DNA from: Piper betle
Taxonomy: Eukaryota > Streptophyta > Magnoliopsida > Piperales > Piperaceae
Reading direction: 5' to 3'
DNA length: 64,000 nt
Assembly: GCA_033002965.1 (NCBI GenBank)
Contig: JAURVB010014141.1
Location: forward strand, 19,710-83,709
The position numbers and the translations under genes were made by a program. Shown piece after piece: positions 1 to 10,647 of this stretch (position 1 is the stretch's first letter; every line of letters begins with the position of its first letter). The notes under the pieces are model-generated. The model did not search any database and was not told the DNA's origin. It saw only the letters and a program-made list of their open reading frames with translations.

Positions 1-18
1 ATTACCTATGTAAAATGT

Positions 19-153
19 TCATACAACGTACAAATCATGGGGGAAATGCATTGGAATACTGATCTGCGTAGGAACTGCTTTTCCAAGGATATTTGCATCG
101 ATAAAATTATCAGAAAATCTAATGCGGAGGATATATTCAACTACAGTGGCGTC
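19..153 (-). CDS. possible terminal exon of an unrecognised gene
   Basis: On the minus strand a pyrimidine-rich stretch ending in CAG is followed by an open frame of 44 codons ending in TGA. It reads DATVVEYILRIRF and continues through a segment with PTQISIPMHF. The composition looks coding and the acceptor context is reasonable, but I recognise no family. It could be the last exon of a gene whose first exon is the MAKKTRAK frame near 750-920, with the 343-700 repeat in the intron. That link is a guess, and the exon could equally be unrelated or spurious. Confidence 0.25.
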   Translation of the reverse strand, partial: DATVVEYILRIRFSDNFIDANILGKAVPTQISIPMHFPHDLYVV

Positions 154-342
154 CTGAAGAAGGAGGTAGAAGATGCATATTGAAAAGGTTCACAACTCAG
201 AGCATGAATCAACTTCCAACTAATAAATTATTGAAGATAACAAATAGATAATTATGTCATAAATAAAATTTCAGTTTAAAATTTCAACCTAAGTAGGAGA
301 GACAAAAAACTAAACCAGTAATCTACATCAATTCCCAATTAT

Positions 343-700
343 CTAGCAGGACATATCATGCTTCTAGGTGGAAGACTTTGCCCAGTTTTTTCCTCAAAAG
401 TTTAGCGTGATTGCCATGAATGCAATATGAATGATCCACAATCCATATCCTGGACTGACTCTAGTTAACTATTAAGTAAAGGCCAACAAAATCTATTTGT
501 CATTTTTCAATAAAATCTATTTATCATTTTCTAAACAAGTATCAGATGGCCATGGCAACATTCATAGCGAAATGGATCGTGCATAGAAGATAAATTTTTT
601 TGTCAATCTTTAACGAATTTCCGATTTGACTCACTGCATGCCAATCTTAACGCTTTCAAAACGTACCATAATAGAAAATACATATGTTCTAATTTATAGA
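343..700. repeat. dispersed repeat, left copy of a ~350-bp pair
   Basis: From AGCAGGACATATCATGCTTC onward this stretch matches 3042-3390 closely, with the same order of landmarks: AAAAGTTTAGCGT, AATGAATGATCC, CAACAAAATCTATT, TTTCAATAAAATC, AAACAAGTATCAGATG and CACTGCATGCCAATCTTAAC. The sequences just outside the pair differ. No terminal inverted repeats were seen, so it may be part of an old segmental duplication and not a transposon. Confidence 0.75.
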
Positions 701-747
701 AAAAACGGAAGTAGGGGGAGAATGATGAGAATGGAGATAAGAGAGAG

Positions 748-920
748 ACGCATAGACCTTTGAAAAAGACAAGGAATTGGAAAGGGCAGCAAACGAAGGT
801 CTGGACAACAATGGCGCCGGCGGGAAGGAGCTGTAGCAGAGCTGCTTCACCACGCGTGCACTTGATGCGAGAGTACCTTCTCCTCCTAAGGCCAGCCTTA
901 GCTCTAGTCTTCTTCGCCAT
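748..920 (-). CDS. possible first exon, unrecognised basic N-terminus
   Basis: An ATG at 920 (minus) opens a frame starting MAKKTRAKAGLRRRRYSRIK, rich in Lys and Arg. A more hydrophobic stretch follows (LLQLLPAGAIVVQTFVCC). The GC content is higher than in the surrounding AT-rich DNA. After about 55 codons a GGTCTATG could act as a 5' splice site. Beyond it the frame runs on to 603 through sequence that also occurs at 3296-3390, so the tail is repeat and probably not coding. The family is unknown, and no start-site or transcript evidence is available. Confidence 0.25.
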
Positions 921-1515
921 GCAGATGAGGGTAATAAGAAAAAATATAAAATGTATGAAACTTTTAGTAGAAATAATTTCTCGTTTATAAAGGCTTATTA
1001 AAAAGATATAACATGTAAGAAAATTTTGTAATTATAATTTATAAAGAGTTAGTTTTGTAATAAGTATAATATATAAAGTTTCTTTAAAAAATTCTTTTTT
1101 AAAAAAGAAATTGATGGAGATGAAATATTCAAAGAAAATTTCTTAATTTGAAGTCTTACTTGTATTTTACTATAAAATATTTTAAAAATGAATAATTTTT
1201 TTAACTGGAAGATCAATATTTTTGCACAAATTACAATATATAAGTTCAATAAAATTTTCATTTATTTTATACTAACTAAACAGAGAAAAAATTTGTCCTG
1301 ATATAAATATAAAATGCAAAATCTCTTTAATTTTTTTATATATTTGCATAAGAAATTATGTTGAGATTAAAATTTCCAAATAAACCACTTGATAGAAATC
1401 TTACTCGCATCTTACGACGAGGTATTTTAAAAATATAAGACTTTTTTACAAAATTTTCTTTTGACATAAATTATTAGTTATAAATTTATAAAATTTTTAT
1501 TTCTTTTCTACTAAT
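921..1515. other. AT-rich spacer with a weak internal duplication
   Basis: No gene is visible. The AT-rich part at about 1150-1280 resembles 1395-1515 (shared TCTTACT..AT.TTAC, TATTTTAAAAAT and CTAA.CAAAC landmarks). This is an old tandem pair with a period near 245 bp. Confidence 0.5.
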
Positions 1516-3037
1516 CAAACCGAGTCAATAAGTAAAATTGACTTCTTACCTTCAAATCATCGCTCTTAATATTTATTTAGCTTTCTTGTTCAAGCTACCC
1601 TTCCTTTTAGTTTAATGCTCGAATGGATTGGCTAAATTCTTTTATTAGAGTATTCTAGTTTATGCATAGTGTATAGTGGGTCATTTTGTTTGGTAAATGT
1701 TCGAAATTGTGTGGATGTCATGCTGGGTGGACTTTTATATCCTGTCTTCCCATTGACTTGTTACAGGACTTTGATTTATGAATAATGCAAATGCATGGTT
1801 TAATTTTTTATTTTTGAATATTAGAACAATTATATATTTAAGTTGCAAATTCTAGCTTTAAATTTGTATGATGTCATATTCATTTATTATTTTAACTATA
1901 TTCCATGAAAACCTAATCTAATTACCTAAAATCCAAGTTTTTATACAAAACACCAAGTTTTGAGCCAAATAGACACAAACCGAAACTCTCATTTAAATTC
2001 GAGTCAAATTCAGAACAAACTTTTACAAAGAAGAATATCCATATGCAGCCAAATTTGGCTTAATCAAGCTATAAATTAATAGGCCTACTGGTTACTAGAA
2101 CAACCCAATAGTTATCTAGTAAAAAATCATTTTTTTAAAGAGAAGACTCATTTCACTCCCAAGAGCTTAACTCTAAATACTTCATGACAATATATAGCCT
2201 CAAATTCTTATATGTCGCACAGAATCTTAATTCCAGCCCACTGACAACGCATATACAACAGAAAACACAGAATATATCAAGTAATCGTGGTAGTTCCTGC
2301 ATCATTTACTTTGGCATGAAGCCATGCTGTGAAATTGCTATTTCAAATGCCTGCATCCTTTCACCTAGAGAGCAACCATTACGATCATAGGAAGATATCT
2401 CATTTATATTCAGGTCTGTACATGCCTTGACGAGTTCTTGCCCAACCCTTCGAGCAGCTTCAACTGTTGTGCAAGGAGAGTCAGTACCACGTATGGCTTT
2501 CTGCAAAGTACTTCCATAAAACAGGCACTTCTTGTTTTCATCATCGACTAGCATGGCATATAACTGATTCTTTGAACAGAACACAGACAGCCTAGGCCTG
2601 CCAGGTGTGCCATTGAACTTCCTTCGCAATCTTCGATTCCTAATTTTAGCACTTTCCTTTCTTGTGTTTGCTTTTGCCTTGATTACCAGAGGCTTCCAAC
2701 AAGTTAATTCTCTCCTAATAAAGCTATGTCCAGTACTGGTGTGTTTTGTTGGAGTTTGGAGCAGACATGGAGCTAGAAACTGCTGAGAACCAATTGAAAG
2801 GAGACCCATATCCGACTTCAGCAAGGACGACTATCCACAATCACAAGTTGAGAGAAAAATTTTGTCAAACACCTACGGGGCACAGCATAACTCTGTCAAG
2901 CTTAGATGGATATTGCCAAGGCTACTAGATTAATGGAGGACTTGCTTCATATGACCAAGATTGGTATTACTGCTTCCATGGCAAGGAAAATTCACTTAAA
3001 AGATAGGGTAATGGAGTCAGCGGATTCCAGAAAATCA
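1516..3037. repeat. uL18 segmental duplication, block 1
   Basis: This block holds the intact uL18 gene with its downstream side (1516-2305) and upstream side (2810-3037). It matches 7166-8190 over the 3' flank, the last codons of the gene and the 5' flank. Both copies begin near CAAACCGAGTC and end near ACTCCAGAAAATC or TTCCAGAAAATC. Apart from uL18 there is no convincing gene in it. Confidence 0.85.
2306..2809 (-). CDS. organelle-type ribosomal protein uL18 (L18p/L5e family)
   Basis: A single-exon frame of 167 residues. The core from about residue 48 has the uL18 signature: basic RIRNRRLRRKF-like helix, NGTPGRPRLSVF, then STLQKAIRG, VEAARRVGQELVKAC and a C-terminal YDRNG...GERMQAFEIAI. uL18 binds 5S rRNA in the central protuberance of the large subunit. 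The N-terminal ~45 residues are poor in acids and rich in Ser, Thr and Leu, as in an organelle transit peptide. The SSYDRNG-GERM-AFEIAI ending recalls the land-plant nuclear L18p/L5e family proteins (Arabidopsis At3g20230 type), not plastid RPL18 proper. I start at the ATG at 2809 (MGLLSIGSQQ); the frame is open upstream but without an ATG. No frameshift or missing core residue was seen. Plastid versus mitochondrial destination is not resolved. Confidence 0.85.
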   Translation of the reverse strand: MGLLSIGSQQFLAPCLLQTPTKHTSTGHSFIRRELTCWKPLVIKAKANTRKESAKIRNRRLRRKFNGTPGRPRLSVFCSKNQLYAMLVDDENKKCLFYGSTLQKAIRGTDSPCTTVEAARRVGQELVKACTDLNINEISSYDRNGCSLGERMQAFEIAISQHGFMPK

Positions 3038-3041
3038 CAGC

Positions 3042-3390
3042 AGGATATATCATGCTTCTATGTAGAAGACTTCGCCCTTTTTTCTCTCAAAAGTTTAGCG
3101 TAATTGGTGTGAATGCAAAATGAATGATCCAAAATCCAAATACGGGACTAACGCTCGTTTATTATTAAGTAAAAGTCAACAAAATCTATTAATCATTTTT
3201 CAATAAAATCTATTTTTCATATTCTAAACAAGTATCAGATGTGGGCATGGTGTAACTCATAGCGAAATAGGTCAAGCACAAAAGATAAAATTTTTGTCAA
3301 TCTTTAAGGAATTTCCGATTTAATTCACTGCATGCCAATCTTAACGTTTTCAAACCGTACCATAACAGAAAATATATATGTTCTGATTCA
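3042..3390. repeat. dispersed repeat, right copy of a ~350-bp pair
   Basis: Counterpart of 343-700. It sits directly upstream (5') of the uL18 gene block and ends just before the Tourist-like element at 3409. Confidence 0.75.
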
Positions 3391-3408
3391 TATAAGAAAC
3401 GAATTAAG

Positions 3409-5076
3409 GGCCGTTTGGTTTGATGGTTTATGAGAGAAAAGGAAAAAAATATTTTTAATAAAGGAAAAGAAGAAAAGGAAAGTCCTTTTCTTAAGATTTC
3501 TTACATGTGTTTGGATTAAAAAAGAAAAAGAAAATCACTTTCTTTTATATGCTTGGAGTAACAAAGAAGAGTTATAATAGAAAATCAATTAATTACAAGT
3601 TGGTTGAACCAAAAATATTTTTACATAACCCAAAACGAACTAGCTAATACTTTAAAATGAATTAAACCAACTATGATTTTGGATGCATCAACAAACTTCA
3701 TGTTAATTTGAATGGCATATGCAATTCTTACCATATTCAATGTAATATCTTGAATACTATCTCTCCCTCTTTCATTGTTTTCATCTGTTTGTTTGCCTCT
3801 TTCATGCATTAATCTATAATAGAAGCAACCGTAAAAAATACCAACACTTTTTAAGTACAAGTAAAAACACATTAGTGTATGATCAAGGTTCCAAGTAAAA
3901 TCATTACACAAGTAAAACAATTTTGGGCAACACTCCACAATAAAATCAGCCTCAAAAATATAAAAATACAATTCACAAGAAATACAAATGACACATAATG
4001 AAGGTTCCGAGAAAGCATTTTGGAGATTTTAGGGAGACGTTAAAAGGAGAGTAACAAGGAAAACTTTCTTTTAAGTAGGCTTGTTGTCCCTTTATTACTA
4101 TTATATTACTAATACTTAATATACAATGATGAGTACAACCTATGACTACAATACTAACTTCACAGCTCATTTTCATAACTACCTACAACCTATGGCTACA
4201 ATACTAGCTTCACAGCAGAGCACAATGTTCTCATTTTGCTAATTACCTACCCACAATTGCAGCATAACGAACCATCCATCTTGCCCATTATTAAATGGCA
4301 ATTTGCAAAGCAACAATTATCTCTACACACAAAATGGGTTACTCCTTAATCTATATCAATTATTTCCCAAGCAATAATCTTAAAAAATACAAACAAACAT
4401 ATTAATTTGACAAACATCCTTGGAGCCTTGAAATTTCCGTTTTGAAAACTAAAAAATGCATGCAAACACACTAATTAAAACAAGAACATGATAAAAGTTT
4501 GATTTTTTATTCAAATTGATTTTTTGTATACATCTGAAGTTCGAATTTACAAGGTAAATTTAGTGTGTTATTTGACAAAGAAATTGAAGAAAGGATCAGA
4601 CAGATTAACATAATTCGGGACAGGAACGAAGAGTACCTATTTTACAATCAAGGAGGTTGAAGATGACGATGCGGGGTCGAGAGCAGCGGGGTGTTGGAGG
4701 TATGAAGAAGATGGGCCACCAAGATCTCTCTAGCAGTGGCCTCGACGGCGGCGGCGGAGGTTGACGATGGCGGGAGGGCGAGCCGGCCAAAACGAAGATG
4801 TCAGGGAGATAAAATGGTAATTTACGGGATGTTTCTGTAAACCGTATATTAATTTTGTAAAAATTATTGACACTCACGGTCACGCCTGCTTTTACTAGCA
4901 CGCTAATTTAATTCACTCGCTAACATTCAAGGGTATAAATCAGACTCATATTTTCACTAACACCCCACTCTCGAAGAGTTTCCGACAATCCAATGGGCAA
5001 ACATGCAACTTTCCCACACAAAAAAAAACTTTTCCATTCTTTCTCTCATAATCCAACAAAACTAAGAGACCCTATT
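3409..5076. mobile_element. non-autonomous DNA element, Tourist/PIF-Harbinger-like
   Basis: The left end GGGCCGTTTGGTTTGATGG followed by TTATGAGAGAAA matches the reverse complement of the right end (GGGTCTCTTAGTTTTG, then GGATTATGAGAGAAAG), giving imperfect inverted ends of about 45 bp. The GGGCC-TGTTTGG type of end is typical of Tourist-like MITEs. The left neighbour is TAA and the right is TAT, compatible with a decayed 3-bp target duplication. The interior (1.6 kb) has no transposase. It contains a GC-rich patch at 4640-4800 unlike the rest, possibly captured sequence. Confidence 0.55.
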
Positions 5077-5158
5077 TAAATTTAATAGATTTTCCATTTT
5101 TTAAACTACTTAGATGAGGCTAAAACAATTGTCTTGGCATAAATATGATATGTAAAAT

Positions 5159-7165
5159 GTAACATGCATGAACCAATCGGAAAATATTATTAGTAATTAA
5201 ACTGTTTGTTAATCTACTTAATTTGACTAGGCCAACCCAGATTTACCTTCTGTACTCAAGTTGGTGGTGCAACATGCAAAATATGAATGAGATGTTTGAG
5301 TTATAATGTTATCCTACATGCATGTTATAAAATCTAAACAAGTATACAAACAAACCAAACAAACGAAAGTTTAAAAAATGATTAATTTTTATAATAAAAC
5401 AGACAGTCTCACCTAAAAGTGCAATAATACTTTGTTAACAACAATCAGTATATATATAATAAAACAGACAGCGTTCATTCCTCTCGGTTTTCATCTACAT
5501 ATATAGTAAAAGACCTCAGCAACAAGTGTTACCGGTTTAGAAATAACTAATAACAAACTCATACAAGAGAGTTGACCCTCTTGTTGAATAAAAACCTTAT
5601 CCAGTTCCTTAAAAACTCTTATAAGGGCAATAATGGGAGCCATCGACCTTGCGCGACATCATACCCTTTCCATCACATTCTCTTTCTTTGGCCACTTTGA
5701 ATTATCCCTTTGCACAAGAAAATCATTCTTTTCCTCTCAGCTCCTCTACATTCTCCGTATTACTCCTAACCCTGAATATAGAGGCCAGTGCTTAGATACA
5801 CCTTAGTGCCTTTGATACTACAAGTCTAAACATATGCTGTATAGTCGTATGTAAACCTACTTCTCTGGGTTTGAGAAACTCAAAGGTAGAGTTATCAGGA
5901 TCCCTCGAAAATGGAATGGACGCTCACAAATTCAAATCCTGCTTTGATGAATGCACGCCCTGTCTCAAGACATGGCCGTTGGTTTCCTTCGTCCCACATC
6001 TCGTTGAAAATGCAAAAAACTATATATACATAGGTCTGAGTAGAGATTTCAATATAATAGGTTCGAAGGTATCGTGAGCTGGATCTGCATTTCGAAAACA
6101 AACTCAAGGAATCTTATCCTTTGAGGGTTATTAATCCGAAAATACGATCGCCTAAATGACCCATATAGAATGGGATACAATAAATCCACCACTCGATACG
6201 TCCACTTACCTATTAAAACAAATCATAATAAAATGAGACAATAAATCGGGATCGAGTCTTAAATAGACTTGACAGAAGCTCCAAGTGTGTCCACGTGCCT
6301 AGGCATCAAGCTCTGTACTTGATACATACACATTAAACTAAAAGCTAACATTCTGCTAATTAAATGATGCATTAAATATCTTATGGCATACACACACCAC
6401 ATCATACATCAATCACACATAAGTTTTCCTACGCTACGTTACATTAGATTACGACAATTACTTTGTTTACCTAATTAGTTCCTTAGCATCCGTTTTAATA
6501 CACTTCAATTAGGCAATTCATATTTTATTTTTATTTACAATAAAAATATCTGGCATGTCAACTCATCAATCCTAGCAATAATCATCAATTTTACATAATT
6601 AAATCGAAGGTAATTATACCTTGCGTCGTCGGCAATCAACGACGGCTAGGGTTGCGTCGCATGTCTCGGAGCTCAAATTCAGCACTTAGCAGCTTCTGAA
6701 GTTCGATTGTGCTCGACTGGATGAGCTCAGTGGAAGATCCGAAGAATTCAAGTGAATCCAATTTTTTGGCAATTTTTGGCTGTTTTTCGGCAGCTGTTGG
6801 CGGTGACGACTAAACAACGAGATGGTGGTGGTATGAGATCCCGTTGGCACCGGTTCGGCAAGTCCAACACCTCTACGACGTTGATGTGGTTGGCGAAGGT
6901 GGTAGCTCACCGGAAAAGGGCAAACACAAGGCTGTCGGAGGTGGGGTGAAGGGATCTAGCTGGGATGGGCGGCACTAGGCTCCGTTTCGGTTGGGGAAAG
7001 TTGTGGGAGGGTAGAGACGTTGAGGCAGAGACGATGGTCACAACGATTGGCGACGAGAGCGCAGTGCAAAGGCTCGGCTTCCTCACGTCGTGGAGGCCGG
7101 ACGACGGGCGGGGGCGCTTGGCGAAGGCACGTTGGGGCTTGCAGCGGGCTGGCGTCTGACGGCGA
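5159..7165 (-). mobile_element. decayed LTR, copy A of the local LTR family
   Basis: Read on the minus strand this is the 3' part of the LTR seen at 10313 and 54021. Shared landmarks include CTAATCTACTTAATTTG near the end, the TTATTAATCCGAAAA region at 6128-6140, and the block around 6625-6660 (GGCAATCAACGACGGCTAGGG) next to a GC-rich stretch at 6680-7165. The left end TGTAACATG corresponds to the TGTAACACC end of the other copy. The LTR start is missing, because the uL18 duplicate begins there. Confidence 0.7.
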
Positions 7166-8190
7166 TCAAACCGAGTCTTAAGTATATTTGACTGATTACG
7201 TTCGAATAGTCACTCTTAATATTTATTTGGCTTTCCTGTTCAAACTACACTTCCTTTTAGTTTAATACTAGAAAGGATTGGCTAAATTCTTTTAAGAGTA
7301 TTCCGGCTTATGCATTTGTGTGTTGTCGGGTAATTTTGTTTGGTATATGCTCGTAATTGTGTAGATGTCTTCCTATTGACTTCTTACAAGACTTTGATTT
7401 AAGAATAATATAGGTGCTTGGTCTAAAATTTTTTTACTGCTGAAAATAAGCATTGTCATATATTTAAGTTGCTTATTGTAGCTTTAAATTTGTGTGATGT
7501 CATATTCATTTATTATTTTATCTATATTCCATGAAAACCTAATATAATTTCCTAAAATCCAAGTTTTTACACAAAACACCAAGTTTTGAGTCAAATAGAC
7601 ACAAACCGAAACTCGTTTCAATTAAATTCTAGTCAAATTCTGAACAAACTTTTATAAAGAAAAATATATGTGTACAACCAAATTGGTGGGCTTAATCAAG
7701 CTATAAATTAATAGGCCTACTGGCTACTAGAACAACTCAATAGTTATCTAGTAAAAAAACATTTTTTTTTAAAGAGAAGACTCATTTCGTTCCCAAGAGC
7801 TTAACTCCAATCACTTCACGATAAAATATAGCCTCAAATTATTATATGTTGCACAGAAGATTAATTCCAGCACACTGACAATGCATATACAATAGAAAAC
7901 ATAGAATACATCAAGTAATTGCCGTAGTTCTTGCATCATTTACTTTGGCATGAAGCCCATGCTGTGAAATTGTTGTTTCAAATGCTTGCATCCTTTCACC
8001 TCGAGAGCAGCACTTACGGAGCACAGCCCAACTCTGTCAAGCTTGGATTGATATTGCCAAGACTATTAATTTAATGGAGGACTTGCTCAATGTGACACAG
8101 TTTGGTATTACATCAGAGCTGCTTCCATGCCAAAGAAAATTTACTTAAAAAGACAGGGTAATGGAGTTGGCGGACTCCAGAAAATCTATG
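7166..8190. repeat. uL18 segmental duplication, block 2
   Basis: A diverged copy of 1516-3037 in the same orientation. The shared order is the CTTAATATTTATTT region, the TTTAGTTTAAT region, CACAAACCGAAACTC, ATAGTTATCTAGTAAAAAA, the uL18 C-terminus, then the 5' flank with AACTCTGTCAAGCTTGGAT. About 490 bp of block 1 is absent at 8014-8018. Confidence 0.85.
7947..8018 (-). pseudogene. uL18 pseudogene, C-terminal remnant
   Basis: Only the last ~20 codons of uL18 survive (the region encoding ERMQAFE-like residues and the HGFMPK-type end), followed on the minus strand directly by what is 5'-flank sequence in the intact copy. Nearly the whole coding region is deleted. The junction shares TACG with both parental breakpoints (near 2382 and 2876). 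Confidence 0.85.
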
Positions 8191-10307
8191 GAAGGACTTG
8201 AAAAATGTATATATTAGAGTTGGGTACGAATCGTATATTAAATTTTATAAAGAGTAATGCGTTAGGACTTAGGAATATAAAATAGACATTAAACATGAAA
8301 CAGTGATTGATGATTGAATTTGATATTGCAATTTGCATGTGACGGGTGATTGCCAATTTTTTATCACCGACTGGGAGAGTCCAAAGAAGTTAATTTTGGC
8401 AGCTAGTTGTCTTACCTGTATTTTTGGGCTGTCTCTTCCGAGGAGTACGCCCGATAGTTAAAAAAACTCAGGTTATTATATTTTTATTTTTAAATGGGTC
8501 ATTCAATATTGACTTAGTGATTAAAAATATGACATTTGACTATTTAAAAATACAATAAAAATAAAAAATAATAATTAAATTATTATAGCATATTTTTTTC
8601 AATTAAAATCTATTTTTTAATAATAGTCAATCAAAGGCTTATTTAATATATTAAATTATTATAATTTATTTTATTATTTAATAATAATTTATCTAAAAAA
8701 TTAAAATTTATCCGTAATATAAATCAGAATTCTAAAAAATGCGTTTAGCCGTCAGCATCCAAATCGAGTTGAGTATTATTATAAAGAATAATACCGCTCT
8801 CTCAAAGGGTAACAAATTGATTCGATTTCTTTTCATCGAATTTTTGAGCCGAAATGTAGATTTCGGTTGGAGCCAGAAAAGCTTGGCATCCAAATTGGGC
8901 TCTAGGGATGGTATCATGAAAACAAGGTTGGTGTGGACTGTGAAATTTCTAGATTACTATTGATTCAAGAGAAAAGGCCAACGTCACCATCCCTTGGGTT
9001 TTATATATGCATTAAATAATTAATGAACACGAAAAATGTAATATGTGCAATGATTTTAATAGAGAAATTAACTATTAACATAAGATGAGTTTTTTTTAAA
9101 TCTATCAGGTAAAAGGTAAAATCTATTACATGAACTCCATCTTTCATGAATTTTTGGTAAGCCTCGGGAGTTCATGAATTCTTCTGTGACGGTGGTCGTG
9201 TACCTCAGCTGAGCCCAGTCCCCATATGTATTTACCACCGTTTTGTCACAGGCAGTATCGTGATAAAACTTTGCCATGGCAAACCGATAACATTAGTTGT
9301 TACCGGCCGTATTGATATGGGATGCTACCTTGACCAATTTCCACTAGTTGTCCCTTGACGTCAAATATTGATGATTAATGATCATCCTAGTATTTTAAGT
9401 AGTTATTTTTACTATATGCAACAAAATGATTATAACTTCCTGTTAATCATTAGGATTATCAATATTGATATATCTCGTAAACATAAAAAAAGGTCCATTA
9501 TCTCGTGTAATAACGATAGGATTGATCATCAAATTGTGTATTAGAGAACATTTACGGCTTAATTTCACCCCACTATGGAGATGTATGAATATGAACTAAT
9601 TCCTGGTTCTTTTTTTAAAAACAACGAACGTAACTCCAAATTGGCACCAGCTGTGGTCCATCTTGGCTTCCAACAAAAATACAAAATAGATGTAGCCACT
9701 TTTATGATTGGATTCTCATTTTAATGATCTCTGAACTCGCGTGAACCTTCCTTACATCTCGAGGGATGATCAATTTTGAGATCTAGTAGCCGGTACTTGT
9801 CATGGATTTTTTGACCGTGCGCTCAGCAAAGAAAATCAATGTATACAAATGGTCATTACTCGGTGTCTACGAAGCATAACACACTTAAAAACTTAAAATT
9901 CGAACACAATTTAACATGTTATAGAATAAAGTTGACTCCAAATGAATTTGGAGCCATTTATGTTAAAATTTTTATTATATTAATAAAAATTATATAAAAT
10001 TAGTATATAACTCTTTTGGTACTCCATGCCGATTCAGAGTTAATTATACAAAATATTTAATTAGGTAAATAAAAAATTAATATATGTTGCTTTTTTAACA
10101 TTTGAAATAGATAAAAATATGATTTTTATAAGTTAAAATTATAGATTTAGCTAATTTAAAATAAAAATAATATATTTTGATGACTTTTATTACTATGCTC
10201 GGGGTGTCAATTATAAAATTAGTCACTCTGGAGTCATCCGTGGAGTTTGAGTTAACCAGCCATGAGGTTGAGTTGACTCAGAGAATTTTTGAGTTAATTT
10301 TTTAAAA
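8191..10307. other. gene-free AT-rich spacer
   Basis: No supported gene. 8460-8720 is very AT-rich, with runs of TTAATA and TAAAAT. Short open frames at 8739-8963 and 9068-9277 have no recognisable domain and plain codon composition. At 10225-10305 there is a GAGTCATCCGTGGAG segment similar to 16440-16510 on the other side of the retrotransposon. Confidence 0.6.
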
Positions 10308-10312
10308 ACTAT

Positions 10313-10612
10313 TGTAACACCCCTAATTCGGCTCATTTGTGAACCAAACCGTAAATATTATGGGTTGACCGAACTATTTGCTAATCTACTTAATTTGGTC
10401 AGCCCAACCCAGATCTACCCTTGCATCTCAAGATAGTGATGCAATATTCAATGTATGGATAAGATGTTTAAACTTTAACATTGTTCTAAATGAATCATAT
10501 GATACACAATCCACATTTAAAACAAAACAACCCATTAAAGGTGCAAAAAACAACAATTTTAAAAACAGATAGAGCCTCCTTCAAAAGTGCAATAGGGGCC
10601 ACCCTCGTCAAC

Positions 10613-10647
<35 letters not shown>

